Shown here: piece by piece, positions 17,492 to 27,849 of the stretch
How the letters are laid out: the number at the start of each line of letters is the position of its first letter
Numbering within the stretch: the stretch's first letter is position 1
Assembly (NCBI RefSeq): GCF_015278315.1
Contig: NZ_JADIJE010000003.1
Span: 372,001 to 436,000, forward strand
Reading direction: 5' to 3'
Length of the DNA: 64,000 nt
DNA from: Microbacterium ureisolvens
GTDB taxonomy: Bacteria; Actinomycetota; Actinomycetes; Actinomycetales; Microbacteriaceae
Notes under the pieces: generated by a model
Database searches by the model: none
Told to the model about the DNA's origin: nothing
What the model saw: the letters and a program-made list of their open reading frames with translations, nothing else
Made by a program: the position numbers and the translations under genes

Positions 17492-17684
17492 CAGACGGAC
17501 GCGGCACCGCTGGAGGCGCGTCGGCCGATGCCGCCACCGCTCGAAGGCGCGTTCCCGGTGCCGCACGCGGGTGCACTGGAATCGTGACGGCCCGCGCGGG
17601 ACGATGGGCCAGGGGGCGCGACGTCGTCGCGTATCACGGGCATCCGTCCCGGCTCTTCCGAGACGGAAGCCGAACGGAGGGCAC

Positions 17685-18620
17685 ATGTCGCCTACGCAGC
17701 AGTCCGAGTTCGCCCTACCCGATCTCCGCGGGCGGTCAGCCCTCGTCACCGGCGCCAGCAGCGGGGTCGGCGTCGAGATCGCGCGCGGCCTGGCGGCAGC
17801 CGGCGCCGATCTGATCCTCCCGGTGCGCAACCGCGAGAAGGGCGAGCGCGCGCTCGCGCGCATCCGTGCCGAGGCACCGCACGCCGACCTCTCGCTGCGC
17901 GATCTCGACCTCGCCCGCCTCGACACGACGCGCGCGCTCGCCGAGGCGCTGCTGGCCGCCCGCACCCCCGCAGATCTCGTGGTGCTCAACGCCGGCATCG
18001 TGCTGCTGGGCGACGCCGAGCGCCACCTCAGCGCGGACGGGTTCGAGCTGCACTTCCAGACCAATTTCCTCGGGCACTTCGCCCTGACGACGGCGCTGCT
18101 GCCGCTGCTGCGCGAGCGCCGCGCCCGCGTCGTGGTGCAGCTGAGTCTGGCCGCGGGTGCGTCGCGGCTCGCGTGGGACGACCTGCAGAGCGAGCGTCGC
18201 TACGCCCCGCTGCGGGCGTACGGCGCGTCGAAGGTCGCACTCGGCCTGTTCGGATACGAGCTTGCGCGACGGTCGGAGGCCGAGGGGTGGGGGATCACGG
18301 TGCACCTCAGCCACCCCGGCGTCGTGCCCGACACCGGCATCGCCCCTGCGATGCGCGCCCGCGATCGCGGTGGCATGGGCCGGGGGCTGGCGGAGCGCCT
18401 CGGGAACACGCCCGCACGCGCGGCGCAGCCTGCGCTGATGGCGGCGGTGACGGATGCCGCGCCGCCCTGCTTCTTCGGACCCTCGGGAGCCCTCCACTTC
18501 GGCGGTCCCGCAGCCCGACAGCGGCCGTATCGACGCCTCATGGATCCGGTCGCGGGCGCCCGGCTGTGGAGCGTCGCGACGCAGCTCCTCGGCGACCGGG
18601 CGGGCGCCGTGCGCACCTGA
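17685..18620 (+). CDS. Short-chain dehydrogenase/reductase
   Basis: Classical-type SDR of 311 aa. Residues 22-29 give TGASSGVG for NAD(P) binding, NAG occurs in VVLNAGIV, and the catalytic YxxxK is YGASK near 180-184. It most resembles the retinol or WW-domain-oxidoreductase-like SDRs that extend beyond 300 residues with a long C-terminal region. ATG 17685 follows CGGAGGG at good spacing. Nothing downstream is co-transcribed; the next plus-strand gene is 550 bases away beyond a foldback element. Substrate unknown. Confidence 0.85.
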   Translation: MSPTQQSEFALPDLRGRSALVTGASSGVGVEIARGLAAAGADLILPVRNREKGERALARIRAEAPHADLSLRDLDLARLDTTRALAEALLAARTPADLVVLNAGIVLLGDAERHLSADGFELHFQTNFLGHFALTTALLPLLRERRARVVVQLSLAAGASRLAWDDLQSERRYAPLRAYGASKVALGLFGYELARRSEAEGWGITVHLSHPGVVPDTGIAPAMRARDRGGMGRGLAERLGNTPARAAQPALMAAVTDAAPPCFFGPSGALHFGGPAARQRPYRRLMDPVAGARLWSVATQLLGDRAGAVRT

Positions 18621-18727
18621 GGGCCGGGGCGCCGCCGGCTCAGACACGACAGGCCCCGGGCGGCGACGGACCCCCGCCGCCTCGGACGTCACCGCGCTCG
18701 TGGAACCGCGGCCGCCGCGTACCGAGA

Positions 18728-18792
18728 ACAGGAGATCTCGCGAGCACAGGAGAATCGCCGGCCGAACGTCCTGCGCTGGCGAGATCTCCTGT
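18728..18792. terminator. Long-armed hairpin after the SDR gene
   Basis: Perfect 14-bp arms ACAGGAGATCTCGC (18728-18741) and GCGAGATCTCCTGT (18779-18792) enclose a 37-base loop that itself contains ACAGGAGAATCGCC, a diverged copy of the arm. It lies between two converging genes and could act in both directions. Confidence 0.65.
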
Positions 18793-18806
18793 CCTCGTGA
18801 CGCGAG

Positions 18807-19022
18807 TCAGGGCATGGGGGTCTCGGGCGGCGACGGGAAGGTCGGCTCCTCCGGGTTCGGCGCGAGCGGCTCTTCGGGCCACGGCGCATTCGGTTCCGTC
18901 GGGCCGCCCGGCGACGGCATGCCCGGGGCGGGCGAACCGGGATCGGGCGAGCCCGGGCCCGGCGGCACGTCTCCCGGCAGAATCTGCCCGGGGAGCGGCT
19001 CGGGGATCGTGGGGTCGGTCAT
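18807..19022 (-). CDS. Proline-rich micro-protein
   Basis: A 71-residue protein made almost entirely of Pro, Gly, Glu and Ser, with degenerate PGxPxPG units (PGPGSPDPG, GSPAPGMPS). No hydrophobic or catalytic feature is present. The start MTDPTIPEPL is well supported by AGGAGG seven bases before ATG 19022, which makes a chance frame unlikely. It is monocistronic between the SDR and trhO. Such disordered proteins occur in actinobacterial genomes as unnamed hypotheticals; function unknown. Confidence 0.6.
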   Translation of the reverse strand: MTDPTIPEPLPGQILPGDVPPGPGSPDPGSPAPGMPSPGGPTEPNAPWPEEPLAPNPEEPTFPSPPETPMP

Positions 19023-19168
19023 GATGCCTCCTGTGGGCGCTGCGGGGTGGCCGCAGCTGCACGTCCAGCCTTCAGCGCGAGCGGCGCTGCGGCGAGGGTC
19101 TTGACGTCTCGGCGGGGCCGGGGTACCCGCCGGTCGGGAAGCAAGTGGAGCGTCCGTAGGCTGGAGGT

Positions 19169-19912
19169 GTGGCATCCGTTCTCAACATCTCGGCGTATCT
19201 CTTCACCCCCATCGCCGACCCCACCGGGCTGCGCCCGGTCCTGCGTGAGCGCGCGGTGGCGGCCGGGCTCAAGGGCACGATCCTCCTCGCCGAAGAGGGC
19301 ATCAACTTGTTCCTCGCGGGTGAGGCCGGCGCCGTGCGCGGCTACGTCGACGAACTGCGGGCCGACCCGCGCTTCGCGGCCCTGACCACGAAGGAGAGCT
19401 GGTCGCAGGGCCAGCCCTTCGGCCGCATGCTCGTCAAGGTCAAGCGCGAGATCATCCGCATGGACCACCCCACGATCCGGCCCGAAGCCGACCGCGCGCC
19501 GGCGGTGGAGCCCGCGACGCTGAAGCGCTGGCTGGACCGCGGACAGGACGACGACGGCCGGGAGGTGGTGCTCCTCGACACCCGCAACGCGTTCGAGGTC
19601 GACTACGGGTCGTTCGACGGCGCCGTCGACTGGCGCATCGAACGCTTCACGCAGTTCCCGGATGCCGCGGCCGCCGCCGCCGCCGATCTCGCCGGCAAGA
19701 CCGTCGTCAGCTATTGCACCGGCGGCATCCGCTGCGAGAAGGCGGCGATCTACCTGCGGGGGGCCGGAGTGGACGCCTATCAGCTCGACGGCGGGATCCT
19801 CGGGTACTTCGAGCACGTCGGCGGCGACCATTGGAGCGGCGACTGCTTCGTGTTCGACGAGCGCGAGGCGCTCACACCCGGGCTCACTCCTCGACCGGCG
19901 GTGGACGCGTGA
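19169..19912 (+). CDS. trhO: tRNA uridine 5-oxyacetic acid hydroxylase TrhO (rhodanese domain)
   Basis: Rhodanese-family protein of 247 aa corresponding to TrhO/YceA (formerly UPF0176), which hydroxylates U34 of tRNA using oxygen. An N-terminal ferredoxin-like domain precedes the rhodanese domain, with active-site C183 in YCTGGIRCEKA. KGTILLAEEGIN and NAFEVDYGSF are family hallmarks. GTG 19169 follows TAGGCT (19157-19162) by six bases, consistent with a leaderless message, though a purine-rich GGAGG also lies between. The stop overlaps the next gene (GTGA), so the two are coupled. Confidence 0.9.
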   Translation: MASVLNISAYLFTPIADPTGLRPVLRERAVAAGLKGTILLAEEGINLFLAGEAGAVRGYVDELRADPRFAALTTKESWSQGQPFGRMLVKVKREIIRMDHPTIRPEADRAPAVEPATLKRWLDRGQDDDGREVVLLDTRNAFEVDYGSFDGAVDWRIERFTQFPDAAAAAAADLAGKTVVSYCTGGIRCEKAAIYLRGAGVDAYQLDGGILGYFEHVGGDHWSGDCFVFDEREALTPGLTPRPAVDA

Positions 19913-20331
19913 CTCCGGACGCGGCGGGGTCGTCCGCCCGGTCCGCCGGCGCGGCAGCTCCCGTGCGCAGCAGGCGAGGCGTCCTGCCGGCACTCGGACT
20001 CGACATCGTGCTGGTGATCGCGTTCGCCGCGATCGGCCGCGCGAGCCACGACTCCGACGTCTGGACCGGCCTCTGGCAGACCGCGTGGCCCTTTCTGACG
20101 GCGCTCGGACTCGGCTGGCTCGTCACGCGCGCCTGGCGCGCACCGATGGCGCCCGTGCGCTCGGGACTGGGTATCTGGGCGGTGACGGTGGCGGGCGGCA
20201 TGCTGCTGCGCGCGGCATCCGGCCAGGGGACCGCCGTGGCCTTCATCGTCGTCGCCGCGGCGACCCTCTTCGTCGCGCTGGTCGGGTGGCGGCTGATCGC
20301 GGCGGGCGTGCGCCGAGTGCGGCGTCGCTGA
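19909..20331 (+). CDS. DUF3054 family membrane protein
   Basis: Membrane protein of 140 aa with four hydrophobic segments. It carries the family's AAIGRASHD and TAWPFLTALG segments near its first two helices and a GMLLRAASGQGTA loop further on. The GTG at 19909 is chosen because it overlaps the trhO stop, leaving the arginine-rich upstream frame untranslated. Function of DUF3054 is unknown; coupling to trhO may only reflect an ancient gene pair. Confidence 0.85.
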   Translation: MTPDAAGSSARSAGAAAPVRSRRGVLPALGLDIVLVIAFAAIGRASHDSDVWTGLWQTAWPFLTALGLGWLVTRAWRAPMAPVRSGLGIWAVTVAGGMLLRAASGQGTAVAFIVVAAATLFVALVGWRLIAAGVRRVRRR

Positions 20332-20367
20332 CAGCACCCGCGAGCCCGGGCTCGGCGGTCAGCCGGG

Positions 20368-20667
20368 TCAACCGGTCTTGCGCAGCCCGGTCTCGATGAC
20401 GATGCGGTTGCCGTCGATCACGCCGGGGCCGTCGCCGGGCAGCGGCGCGGACGCCGGGGTGATCTGCTCGGCCTCCCACACCGCGCGCGCCGTCTCGGCG
20501 GTCGGGTAGAAGAACTCCTCGACGCCGAGCAGGCCTCCGGTCGACGGCGCAGGGGTCTCGCCGCGGCGTCGACGTCGGCGGTTGTCGAAGGCGTACCAGA
20601 GGAAGTACACCGGCATCGCGAACAGCATGGTGAGGAAGCCCCACATCATGACCTCGCCGAACGCCAT
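20368..20667 (-). CDS. Small membrane-anchored hypothetical protein
   Basis: Protein of 99 aa with one N-terminal transmembrane segment (about 5-28), an Arg-rich stop-transfer run (NRRRRRRG) and a soluble C-terminal domain containing [12 protein letters not shown] 20667 is supported by TACGCT (reverse complement of 20674-20679) exactly six bases upstream. I do not recognise a family. It is followed by the end of the convergent DUF3054 gene and preceded on the same strand by the 477-aa envelope protein. Confidence 0.65.
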   Translation of the reverse strand: MAFGEVMMWGFLTMLFAMPVYFLWYAFDNRRRRRRGETPAPSTGGLLGVEEFFYPTAETARAVWEAEQITPASAPLPGDGPGVIDGNRIVIETGLRKTG

Positions 20668-20729
20668 GCCGTCAGCGTACGCCTGGGCGATGCTCGCGAC
20701 CTCCGCCGTGCGGCGGAGATCGACGGCGG

Positions 20730-20760
20730 TTCCGGATGCCGCGGGCCGCGGCATCCGGAA
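20730..20760. terminator. GGATGCCGCG-family hairpin
   Basis: Exact 15-bp arms (20730-20744, 20746-20760; TTCCGGATGCCGCGG) flank one central G. It begins seven bases beyond the stop of the 477-aa gene on the minus strand and is the likely terminator for it. Confidence 0.75.
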
Positions 20761-20767
20761 TCACGCG

Positions 20768-22201
<1,434 letters not shown>

Positions 22202-22283
22202 GCGGCTCCTGGCGGTCGGGGTCTGCCCCAACCTAGCGAAACCCCCGCCCTCGCGGGATCTCGACGCCCGCCGCGGACGACGA

Positions 22284-22318
22284 GACCCCTCGCGCGGACC
22301 GAGTCCGCGCGAGGGGTC
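22284..22318. terminator. Strong hairpin downstream of the osmoprotectant operon
   Basis: Perfect 16-bp arms GACCCCTCGCGCGGAC (22284-22299) and its complement (22303-22318) with a CGA loop. It starts 21 bases beyond the stop of the substrate-binding gene on the minus strand, so it should end that operon; it lies equally close to the start region of the 477-aa gene. Confidence 0.8.
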
Positions 22319-22339
22319 GTCGCGTCGAGGCGGGTGTCG

Positions 22340-23254
22340 TCAGGCGAGACCGTTCTCTGCCAGCCAGTCGGCCGCGATGTCCTCCGGGGAGCGCTGGTCG
22401 ACCGTGGACTGCACGTTGAGCGCGACCAGGCCCTCGGGCGTCAGCGCGGCGCTCACGGCATTGATCACGTCGGCGATCTCATCGGCGACGTCGGCGTTGA
22501 CGAGCGGCACCACGTTGGATGCGAGGAAGAGCCCCTCAGGGTCTTCGAGCGTGACCAGGTCGTCGGTCTCGATGCGCGGGTCGGCGCTGTAGACGTTGGC
22601 GACCTGGATGTTGCCGGCGACGAGCTCGTCGACGGTCGTGTCGGCGGTCGCCTGGAACGCCACCGTCACACCGTAGACCTCCTGCAGGCCGGTGGGGCCG
22701 TAGGGGCGCTCCTCGAGTTCGGGCGCGCCGCCGAGCACCAGCCCCTCGATGCCGGCGAGGTCGGCGATCGAGGTCAGCCCGTTCTCTTCCGCGAACGCGG
22801 CCGTGACGTTGTACGAGTCCTGGTCGGTGGCCGAGGACTGGTCGAGCACCGTCAGACCCTCGGGGAGGGCGTCCTGCAGCGCCGCGTAGACGTCGTCCGA
22901 GGACGTCGCCGTGGTGGCGGAGTCGAAGTACTGCAGCAGGTTGCCGGTGTACTCGGGGAAGAGGTCGATCGTCCCGTCCTCGATCTCGGGCATGTAGGCG
23001 TCGCGCTGGCCGATGTTGAAGTTGCGCTCGACCGTGAAGCCCTCGGCTTCCAGCGCCTGCGCGTAGATCTCGGCGATGATCTCATTCGAGTAGTACGCCT
23101 GCGAGCCGATGACGATCGTCGACGATTCGCCGTTGTCGCCACCCTCCGTGCTGTCTCCGGTGAGGGGGTCGCTCGAGGCGCAGCCGGCGAGGGCGAGTGC
23201 CGCGACGGCGGTTCCTGCCAGCCCTACGGCGAGGCGGGTTCGTGCTGTGGACAT
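22340..23254 (-). CDS. Osmoprotectant ABC transporter substrate-binding lipoprotein (OpuCC/OsmF-like)
   Basis: Exported lipoprotein of 304 aa that should bind choline, glycine betaine or a related quaternary amine. The signal peptide ends in LALAGC with lipidated C25. The mature part has IGSQAYYSNEIIAEIYAQ and DLFPEYTGN, typical of OpuAC/OsmF. ATG 23254 follows GGAGG at good spacing. It is the last gene of the minus-strand operon ATPase-permease-permease-binding protein, with a strong terminator after it. The ligand cannot be assigned from sequence. Confidence 0.9.
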   Translation of the reverse strand: MSTARTRLAVGLAGTAVAALALAGCASSDPLTGDSTEGGDNGESSTIVIGSQAYYSNEIIAEIYAQALEAEGFTVERNFNIGQRDAYMPEIEDGTIDLFPEYTGNLLQYFDSATTATSSDDVYAALQDALPEGLTVLDQSSATDQDSYNVTAAFAEENGLTSIADLAGIEGLVLGGAPELEERPYGPTGLQEVYGVTVAFQATADTTVDELVAGNIQVANVYSADPRIETDDLVTLEDPEGLFLASNVVPLVNADVADEIADVINAVSAALTPEGLVALNVQSTVDQRSPEDIAADWLAENGLA

Positions 23255-23283
23255 TGTCGTACCTCCGGTGTGGTGGTGGGGGA

Positions 23284-24003
23284 TCAGTGGTCGAACTGGG
23301 GGACCCGCATCGGGTCGGCCTCCGGCGGGGCGATGCGCGTGCGCCGCGACTCGGTGCGCGGCACGGCGAAGCGCGCGAGGAGGGCGAAGAGTCCGTCGAG
23401 CACCAGGGCGAGCGCGACGACGACGATGGCCGCTCCGAGCACCTCGGCGAAATCGCGGGTGTTGAGGCCGCGGATCATGTAGAAGCCGAGCCCGCCCAGC
23501 CCGACGTAGGCCGCGATGGTCACGGTGGCGACCACCTGCAGCGTCGCGGAGCGCAGCCCGCCGATGAGGAGCGAGAGTCCGAGCGGCATCTCGATCCGGA
23601 ACAGGATCTGCCACTCGGTCATTCCCATGGCGCGGCCGGCGTCGATGACCGAGCGGTCGATCGCCTGGAGCCCGGCGTACGCCCCGGCCAGGACCGAGGG
23701 GATGGCGAGCACGACGAACACCGTGACCGCCGCCTCCGTCTTGAGGTTCACGCCCATGAGCATGACGAGCAGCACGACGAGCCCGAGCGCGGGGAGCGCG
23801 CGGGCGGCGCCGGAGAGGAAGACGGCGAGCTCTCGCCCGCGACCCGTGTGCCCGATGAGGTAGCCGATCGGCACGGCGATGACGGCGGCGATCGCCACCG
23901 AGCCGAACGTGAACGCGAGATGCTGCGCGATCGCCGTGCCGAGCGGCAGCGACCCTTGGCCGGCGGAGAAGATCCAGGCGAAGGCCTCGGCGAGCAGGTT
24001 CAT
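23284..24003 (-). CDS. Osmoprotectant ABC transporter permease (second)
   Basis: Permease of 239 aa with about six helices. Its EAA-type loop reads VIDAGRAMGMTEWQILFRIEMP, placing it in the OpuCB/OpuCD family. The ATG at 24003 overlaps the stop of the preceding permease (ATGA). A basic C-terminal tail (ESRRTRIAPPE) is cytoplasmic. With the other permease it forms the heterodimeric channel of the importer. Confidence 0.9.
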   Translation of the reverse strand: MNLLAEAFAWIFSAGQGSLPLGTAIAQHLAFTFGSVAIAAVIAVPIGYLIGHTGRGRELAVFLSGAARALPALGLVVLLVMLMGVNLKTEAAVTVFVVLAIPSVLAGAYAGLQAIDRSVIDAGRAMGMTEWQILFRIEMPLGLSLLIGGLRSATLQVVATVTIAAYVGLGGLGFYMIRGLNTRDFAEVLGAAIVVVALALVLDGLFALLARFAVPRTESRRTRIAPPEADPMRVPQFDH

Positions 24004-24674
24004 GCCGTCACCGTCCGCAGGCGCTCGGAACGGCGCGGCGCGACCCGCCTCGTCCAGGGCAGCAGCGCACGCCCGGCGAGGACGAGCAGCCCGTCGATGA
24101 TCACCGCGATGATGACGACGGCGACGACGCCCGCGAAGACCTCGGCGATGATGCGTCGCTGGGAGCCGTTGGTGAACAGATAGCCGAGGTTCTCGACCCC
24201 GATGAGGGCGCCCACCGTCGCCAGAGAGATCGTGGACATCGCCGTGACGCGGAGGCCGGCGAGGACCACAGGGCCCGCGAGCGGGAAGTCCACGGTCCAG
24301 AAGCGCCGCCACGCGCCGAAGCCCACGGCGACGGCGGCCGACCGCGTCACGGGGTCGACCGACGCGAGCCCCTCGGCCACGGAGCGGGTCATGATGGCGA
24401 CGCCGTAGATCGTGAGGGCGATGACGAGATTCGTCTCGGACAGCAGCGGCACCCCGAAGATGACGGTGATCAGGGGGAACAGCGCGAACGAGGGAAGCGT
24501 GTACAGCAGCCCGACGACCGTGAGCACGGTGCCGCGCAACGGCGTGTAGCGGAACGCGACCCAGCCGATCGGCACCGACAGCACGAACGCGGCGACGATC
24601 GCCACGGCGCTCTGGCGGAGGTGATCGAGGGTGAGGGCCCAGATCAGATCGAGGTTGTCGGCGACCCAGTTCAC
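24000..24674 (-). CDS. Osmoprotectant ABC transporter permease (first)
   Basis: Permease of 224 aa in the OpuCB/OpuCD family. TLPSFALFPLITVIFG and the loop VTRSAAVAVGFGAWRRFW are recognisable. GTG 24674 overlaps the ATPase stop by four bases (GTGA), which fixes the start; the long frame reading upstream is a shadow of the ATPase gene. Confidence 0.9.
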   Translation of the reverse strand: MNWVADNLDLIWALTLDHLRQSAVAIVAAFVLSVPIGWVAFRYTPLRGTVLTVVGLLYTLPSFALFPLITVIFGVPLLSETNLVIALTIYGVAIMTRSVAEGLASVDPVTRSAAVAVGFGAWRRFWTVDFPLAGPVVLAGLRVTAMSTISLATVGALIGVENLGYLFTNGSQRRIIAEVFAGVVAVVIIAVIIDGLLVLAGRALLPWTRRVAPRRSERLRTVTA

Positions 24675-25495
24675 GGCTCGCCCTCCAGGAGCACGCCCTG
24701 CGTACGGCCGCTGGAATCGACGAGCACCGTGCCCCGCGGCGTCTGCTTGGCGCGCAGCGCGCGAGAGCCGCGATCCACTCCGACGAAGTCGGCGACGAAC
24801 TCGCTCGCGGGATTCTCGATGATCTCGCTCGGCGTGCCGATCTGGGCGACGCGCGCGCCCTTCTCGAGGATCACGACCTGATCGCCCAGCAGGAACGCCT
24901 CGTCGATGTCGTGGGTGACGAACACGATCGTCTTGTCGAGCTCGCGCTGCAGGCGGATGGTCTCGGTCTGCAGCTCGCGCCGCACGATGGGGTCGACCGC
25001 GCCGAAGGGCTCGTCCATCAGCAGGATGTTCGGGTCGACCGCGAGCGCTCGGGCGACCCCGACACGCTGCTGTTGGCCGCCGGACAACTGGCTCGGGTAG
25101 CGCTTGGCCAGGCCCCGCTCCAGCCCGACGACGTCCATGAGCTCGAGCGCGCGCTCGCGCGCCTTCGCGCGAGGCACGCCGTTGAGCACCGGCACGGTGG
25201 CGATGTTGTCGACGACGGTGAAGTGGGGGAGCAGTCCGGCATTCTGCAGCACGTACCCGATCCCGCGGCGCAGTTTCACCGGCTCGCGCTCGGCGATGGA
25301 CTCGCCGTCGATCGTGATGACGCCCGAAGTGGGCTCCACGAGGCGGTTGATCATCCGCAGGAGGGTCGTCTTGCCGCTGCCCGACGAACCGACGAGCACC
25401 GTCGTCTTCCGGGCGGGGATGAGCAGGCTGAAGTCGTCGACGGCGATCGTGCCGTCGCCGAAGCGCTTGGAAACCGCGCGGAATTCGATCGCCAT
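24671..25495 (-). CDS. Osmoprotectant ABC transporter ATP-binding protein (OpuCA-like, no CBS domain)
   Basis: ATPase of 274 aa that drives compatible-solute uptake. Walker A GSSGSGKTT at 36-44, signature LSGGQQQR at 137-144 and Walker B ILLMDEP at 157-163. The tail after residue ~230 is only about 45 residues, too short for the paired CBS domains that sense ionic strength in OpuCA and OpuA, so activity must be regulated another way. ATG 25495 has AAAGGA eight bases upstream. First gene of the four-gene operon, divergent from the flavoenzyme gene. Confidence 0.9.
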   Translation of the reverse strand: MAIEFRAVSKRFGDGTIAVDDFSLLIPARKTTVLVGSSGSGKTTLLRMINRLVEPTSGVITIDGESIAEREPVKLRRGIGYVLQNAGLLPHFTVVDNIATVPVLNGVPRAKARERALELMDVVGLERGLAKRYPSQLSGGQQQRVGVARALAVDPNILLMDEPFGAVDPIVRRELQTETIRLQRELDKTIVFVTHDIDEAFLLGDQVVILEKGARVAQIGTPSEIIENPASEFVADFVGVDRGSRALRAKQTPRGTVLVDSSGRTQGVLLEGEP

Positions 25496-25657
25496 GCTGT
25501 CCTTTCGGCGGAGACCCCAGAAAACCACACGTCACCGACATCCGGCCGGAATCGGCGGAAATCTTGACGCGCAACGTCTCCTGTGCTCATTCGGAGCCGG
25601 GCGCGGGGCGGATGGGTCGTTCGCCGCGTGTCGCGCGGCGGCGCTACTTTGGGGCGC

Positions 25658-27073
25658 ATGACTGCGCGCGAGTACGACCTCATCGTGATCGGAGCCGGCC
25701 CCGTCGGCGAGAACGTCGCCGACCGGGCGACGCAGGGCGGCCTCTCGGTCGTCGTCGTCGAGAGCGAGCTGGTGGGCGGCGAGTGCTCGTACTGGGCCTG
25801 CATCCCGTCGAAGGCGCTGCTGCGCCCCGGTGCGGTGCTGCGCGCCGCCCGTCGCGTGAAGGGTGCCGCCGAGGCGGTGACCGGCGATGTCGACGTCGCG
25901 GCGACGCTCGTGCGGCGCGACGAGCTCGTCCACCACTGGGACGACACGTCGCAGGTCGACTGGCTGAGCGGCGCCGGGATCGACCTGGTACGAGGCCACG
26001 GCAGACTCACCGGCGAGCGCGAGGTCACCGTCACCGGTTCCGACGGCACCGAGACGCAGCTGTCGGCGCTGCACGCGGTGGTGGTCTCCACCGGGTCGGC
26101 GGCGCTGCTCCCCGACATCCCGGGACTCCGCGACGCCGAGCCGTGGACGAGCCGCGAGGCCACGGGGGTGCGCGACGTGCCGGCATCCCTCGCCATCCTC
26201 GGCGGCGGCGTGGTCGGCGCCGAGATGGCGACGCTGTTCACGTCGTTCGGCACCGCTGTGACGGTCATCGCGCGTTCGGGCCTGCTGCGCGGCGTCGAGC
26301 CGTTCGCGGGCGAGGCGGTCGCGAAGGCGCTGACGGATGCCGGTGCCACCGTCCGCACCGGCGTCGAGGTGGAACGGGTCGAGCGCGGCGAGGACGGCGT
26401 GGTGCTGTCGCTGTCGGACGGATCCGACGTGCGGGCGGAGCAGGTGCTCGTCGCGACCGGCCGCGTTCCCCGCACCACCGACATCGGACTGGAGGCCGTC
26501 GGGCTCGAGCCCGGCTCGTGGCTCGACGTGGACGACACGCTGCGCGTGCGCGGCGTCGACTGGCTCTACGCCGTCGGTGACGTCAACCACCGGGCGCTGC
26601 TCACCCATCAGGGCAAGTACCAGGGGCGAGCCGCGGGCGACGTGATCGCCGCGCGCGCCCGCGCGGCCGAGGTCGACGACCGGCCCTGGGGTGCCCATGT
26701 CGCGACGGCCGATCACTCGGCGGTGCCGCAGGTGGTCTTCACCGACCCCGAGGTGGCAGCGGTGGGTCACACCGAGGAGTCGGCTCGTGCGGCCGGGCTC
26801 GGCATCCGTGTCCTGGACTACGACCTGTACTGGATCGCGGGCGCCAGCGAACTCGCCGACGACTACCGCGGCCGCGCCCGGGCGATCGTCGACGAGGAGC
26901 GTCGCGTGCTCGTGGGTGCCACCTTCGTCGGCCAGGACGTCGGGGAGATGCTCCACGCGGCGACGATCGCGATCGTGGGCGAGGTTCCGATCGACCGGCT
27001 GTGGCACGCGGTGCCGTCGTACCCGACGATCAGCGAGGTGTGGTTGCGCTGGCTCGAGGAGTACGGGCGCTGA
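25658..27073 (+). CDS. NAD(P)/FAD-dependent disulfide oxidoreductase (dihydrolipoamide dehydrogenase fold)
   Basis: Flavoprotein of 471 aa in the class I pyridine nucleotide-disulfide oxidoreductase family. FAD motif GAGPVG at 12-17, redox-active C43 and C48 in GECSYWACIP, a second dinucleotide site GGGVVGAE, and a C-terminal dimer domain with the His-Glu pair in HAVPSYPTISE. The substrate is uncertain; it could be mycothiol disulfide, lipoamide, mercuric ion or a quinone. The SYWA spacer differs from LNVG of lipoamide dehydrogenases. ATG 25658 is seven bases from TACTTT (25645-25650), so it is likely leaderless. Monocistronic. Confidence 0.88.
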   Translation: MTAREYDLIVIGAGPVGENVADRATQGGLSVVVVESELVGGECSYWACIPSKALLRPGAVLRAARRVKGAAEAVTGDVDVAATLVRRDELVHHWDDTSQVDWLSGAGIDLVRGHGRLTGEREVTVTGSDGTETQLSALHAVVVSTGSAALLPDIPGLRDAEPWTSREATGVRDVPASLAILGGGVVGAEMATLFTSFGTAVTVIARSGLLRGVEPFAGEAVAKALTDAGATVRTGVEVERVERGEDGVVLSLSDGSDVRAEQVLVATGRVPRTTDIGLEAVGLEPGSWLDVDDTLRVRGVDWLYAVGDVNHRALLTHQGKYQGRAAGDVIAARARAAEVDDRPWGAHVATADHSAVPQVVFTDPEVAAVGHTEESARAAGLGIRVLDYDLYWIAGASELADDYRGRARAIVDEERRVLVGATFVGQDVGEMLHAATIAIVGEVPIDRLWHAVPSYPTISEVWLRWLEEYGR

Positions 27074-27103
27074 CGACGGCAGCACCGGGGCGTTGACTCC
27101 GCG

Positions 27104-27715
27104 TCACTGCTCCGGCGGCGCGGGGTACGGACGCTCCCGCAGGACGGTCGCCAGATGGGCGGCGTTGCGGGCGAGCGTGGCCGTCGCCGTCGCCACCTTC
27201 TCGGGGGTCTCGGGCAGATCCTTGTAGTCGGTCGTCTGCATCGCCTCGCCGTTCCAGTACACACCGCCCTGCGAGGGGATCGTGAAGCCGACGTCTCCGA
27301 GCGCCTGGTAGAGGTCGGCGGTGATCGCGTGGGCGCCGTCCTCGTTGCCGACGACGACCGTCACCGCCACCTTGCCGGCGAGGATCGCGCGACCCTCGTC
27401 GTCGGTCTCCGACAACTCGGCGTCGAGGCGCTCGAGCACGCGCTGGGCGACGCTGGACATGTGCCCCATCCACGTCGGAGTGGCGAAGACGAGGATGTCG
27501 GCGGCCAGCACCTTCTCGCGGATGCGCGGCCACTCGTCGCCGTCGCCCATGTCGGTCTCCACCCCCGGCCTGACGTCGAAGTCGACGAGCCGGACCTGTT
27601 CACCCGTCGCACCGTGCTCGGCCAGCGCATCGAGGACCTGCTGGGCCAGGAGCTCCCCGCTGGATTCGCCGGGTGAGGGCTTGAGGGTGCAGTTGAGGGC
27701 GAGTGCGCGCAGCAT
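27104..27715 (-). CDS. NAD(P)H-dependent FMN reductase / flavodoxin-like protein
   Basis: Flavodoxin-fold protein of 203 aa. The N-terminus ALNCTLKPSPGESSGE resembles the FMN phosphate loop of the NADPH-dependent FMN reductase (WrbA-like) family, and ATPTWMGHMSS is the second FMN loop. ATG 27715 follows AAAGGAA. It probably reduces flavins or quinones in the cytoplasm. Convergent with the disulfide oxidoreductase gene, with 30 bases between, and divergent from the DUF427 gene. Confidence 0.85.
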   Translation of the reverse strand: MLRALALNCTLKPSPGESSGELLAQQVLDALAEHGATGEQVRLVDFDVRPGVETDMGDGDEWPRIREKVLAADILVFATPTWMGHMSSVAQRVLERLDAELSETDDEGRAILAGKVAVTVVVGNEDGAHAITADLYQALGDVGFTIPSQGGVYWNGEAMQTTDYKDLPETPEKVATATATLARNAAHLATVLRERPYPAPPEQ

Positions 27716-27849
27716 GGCGGTTCCTTTCGCGTCATCCGGCACGCTACGGACGAAGCGGTGGACCGGGCGGGGGGTTGACAGCACACTCCCGGCGCACTCG
27801 GCGCCTTCGCGAGGTAGCCTGACCCGCACGACGCCAGGAGGAGGCTCCC

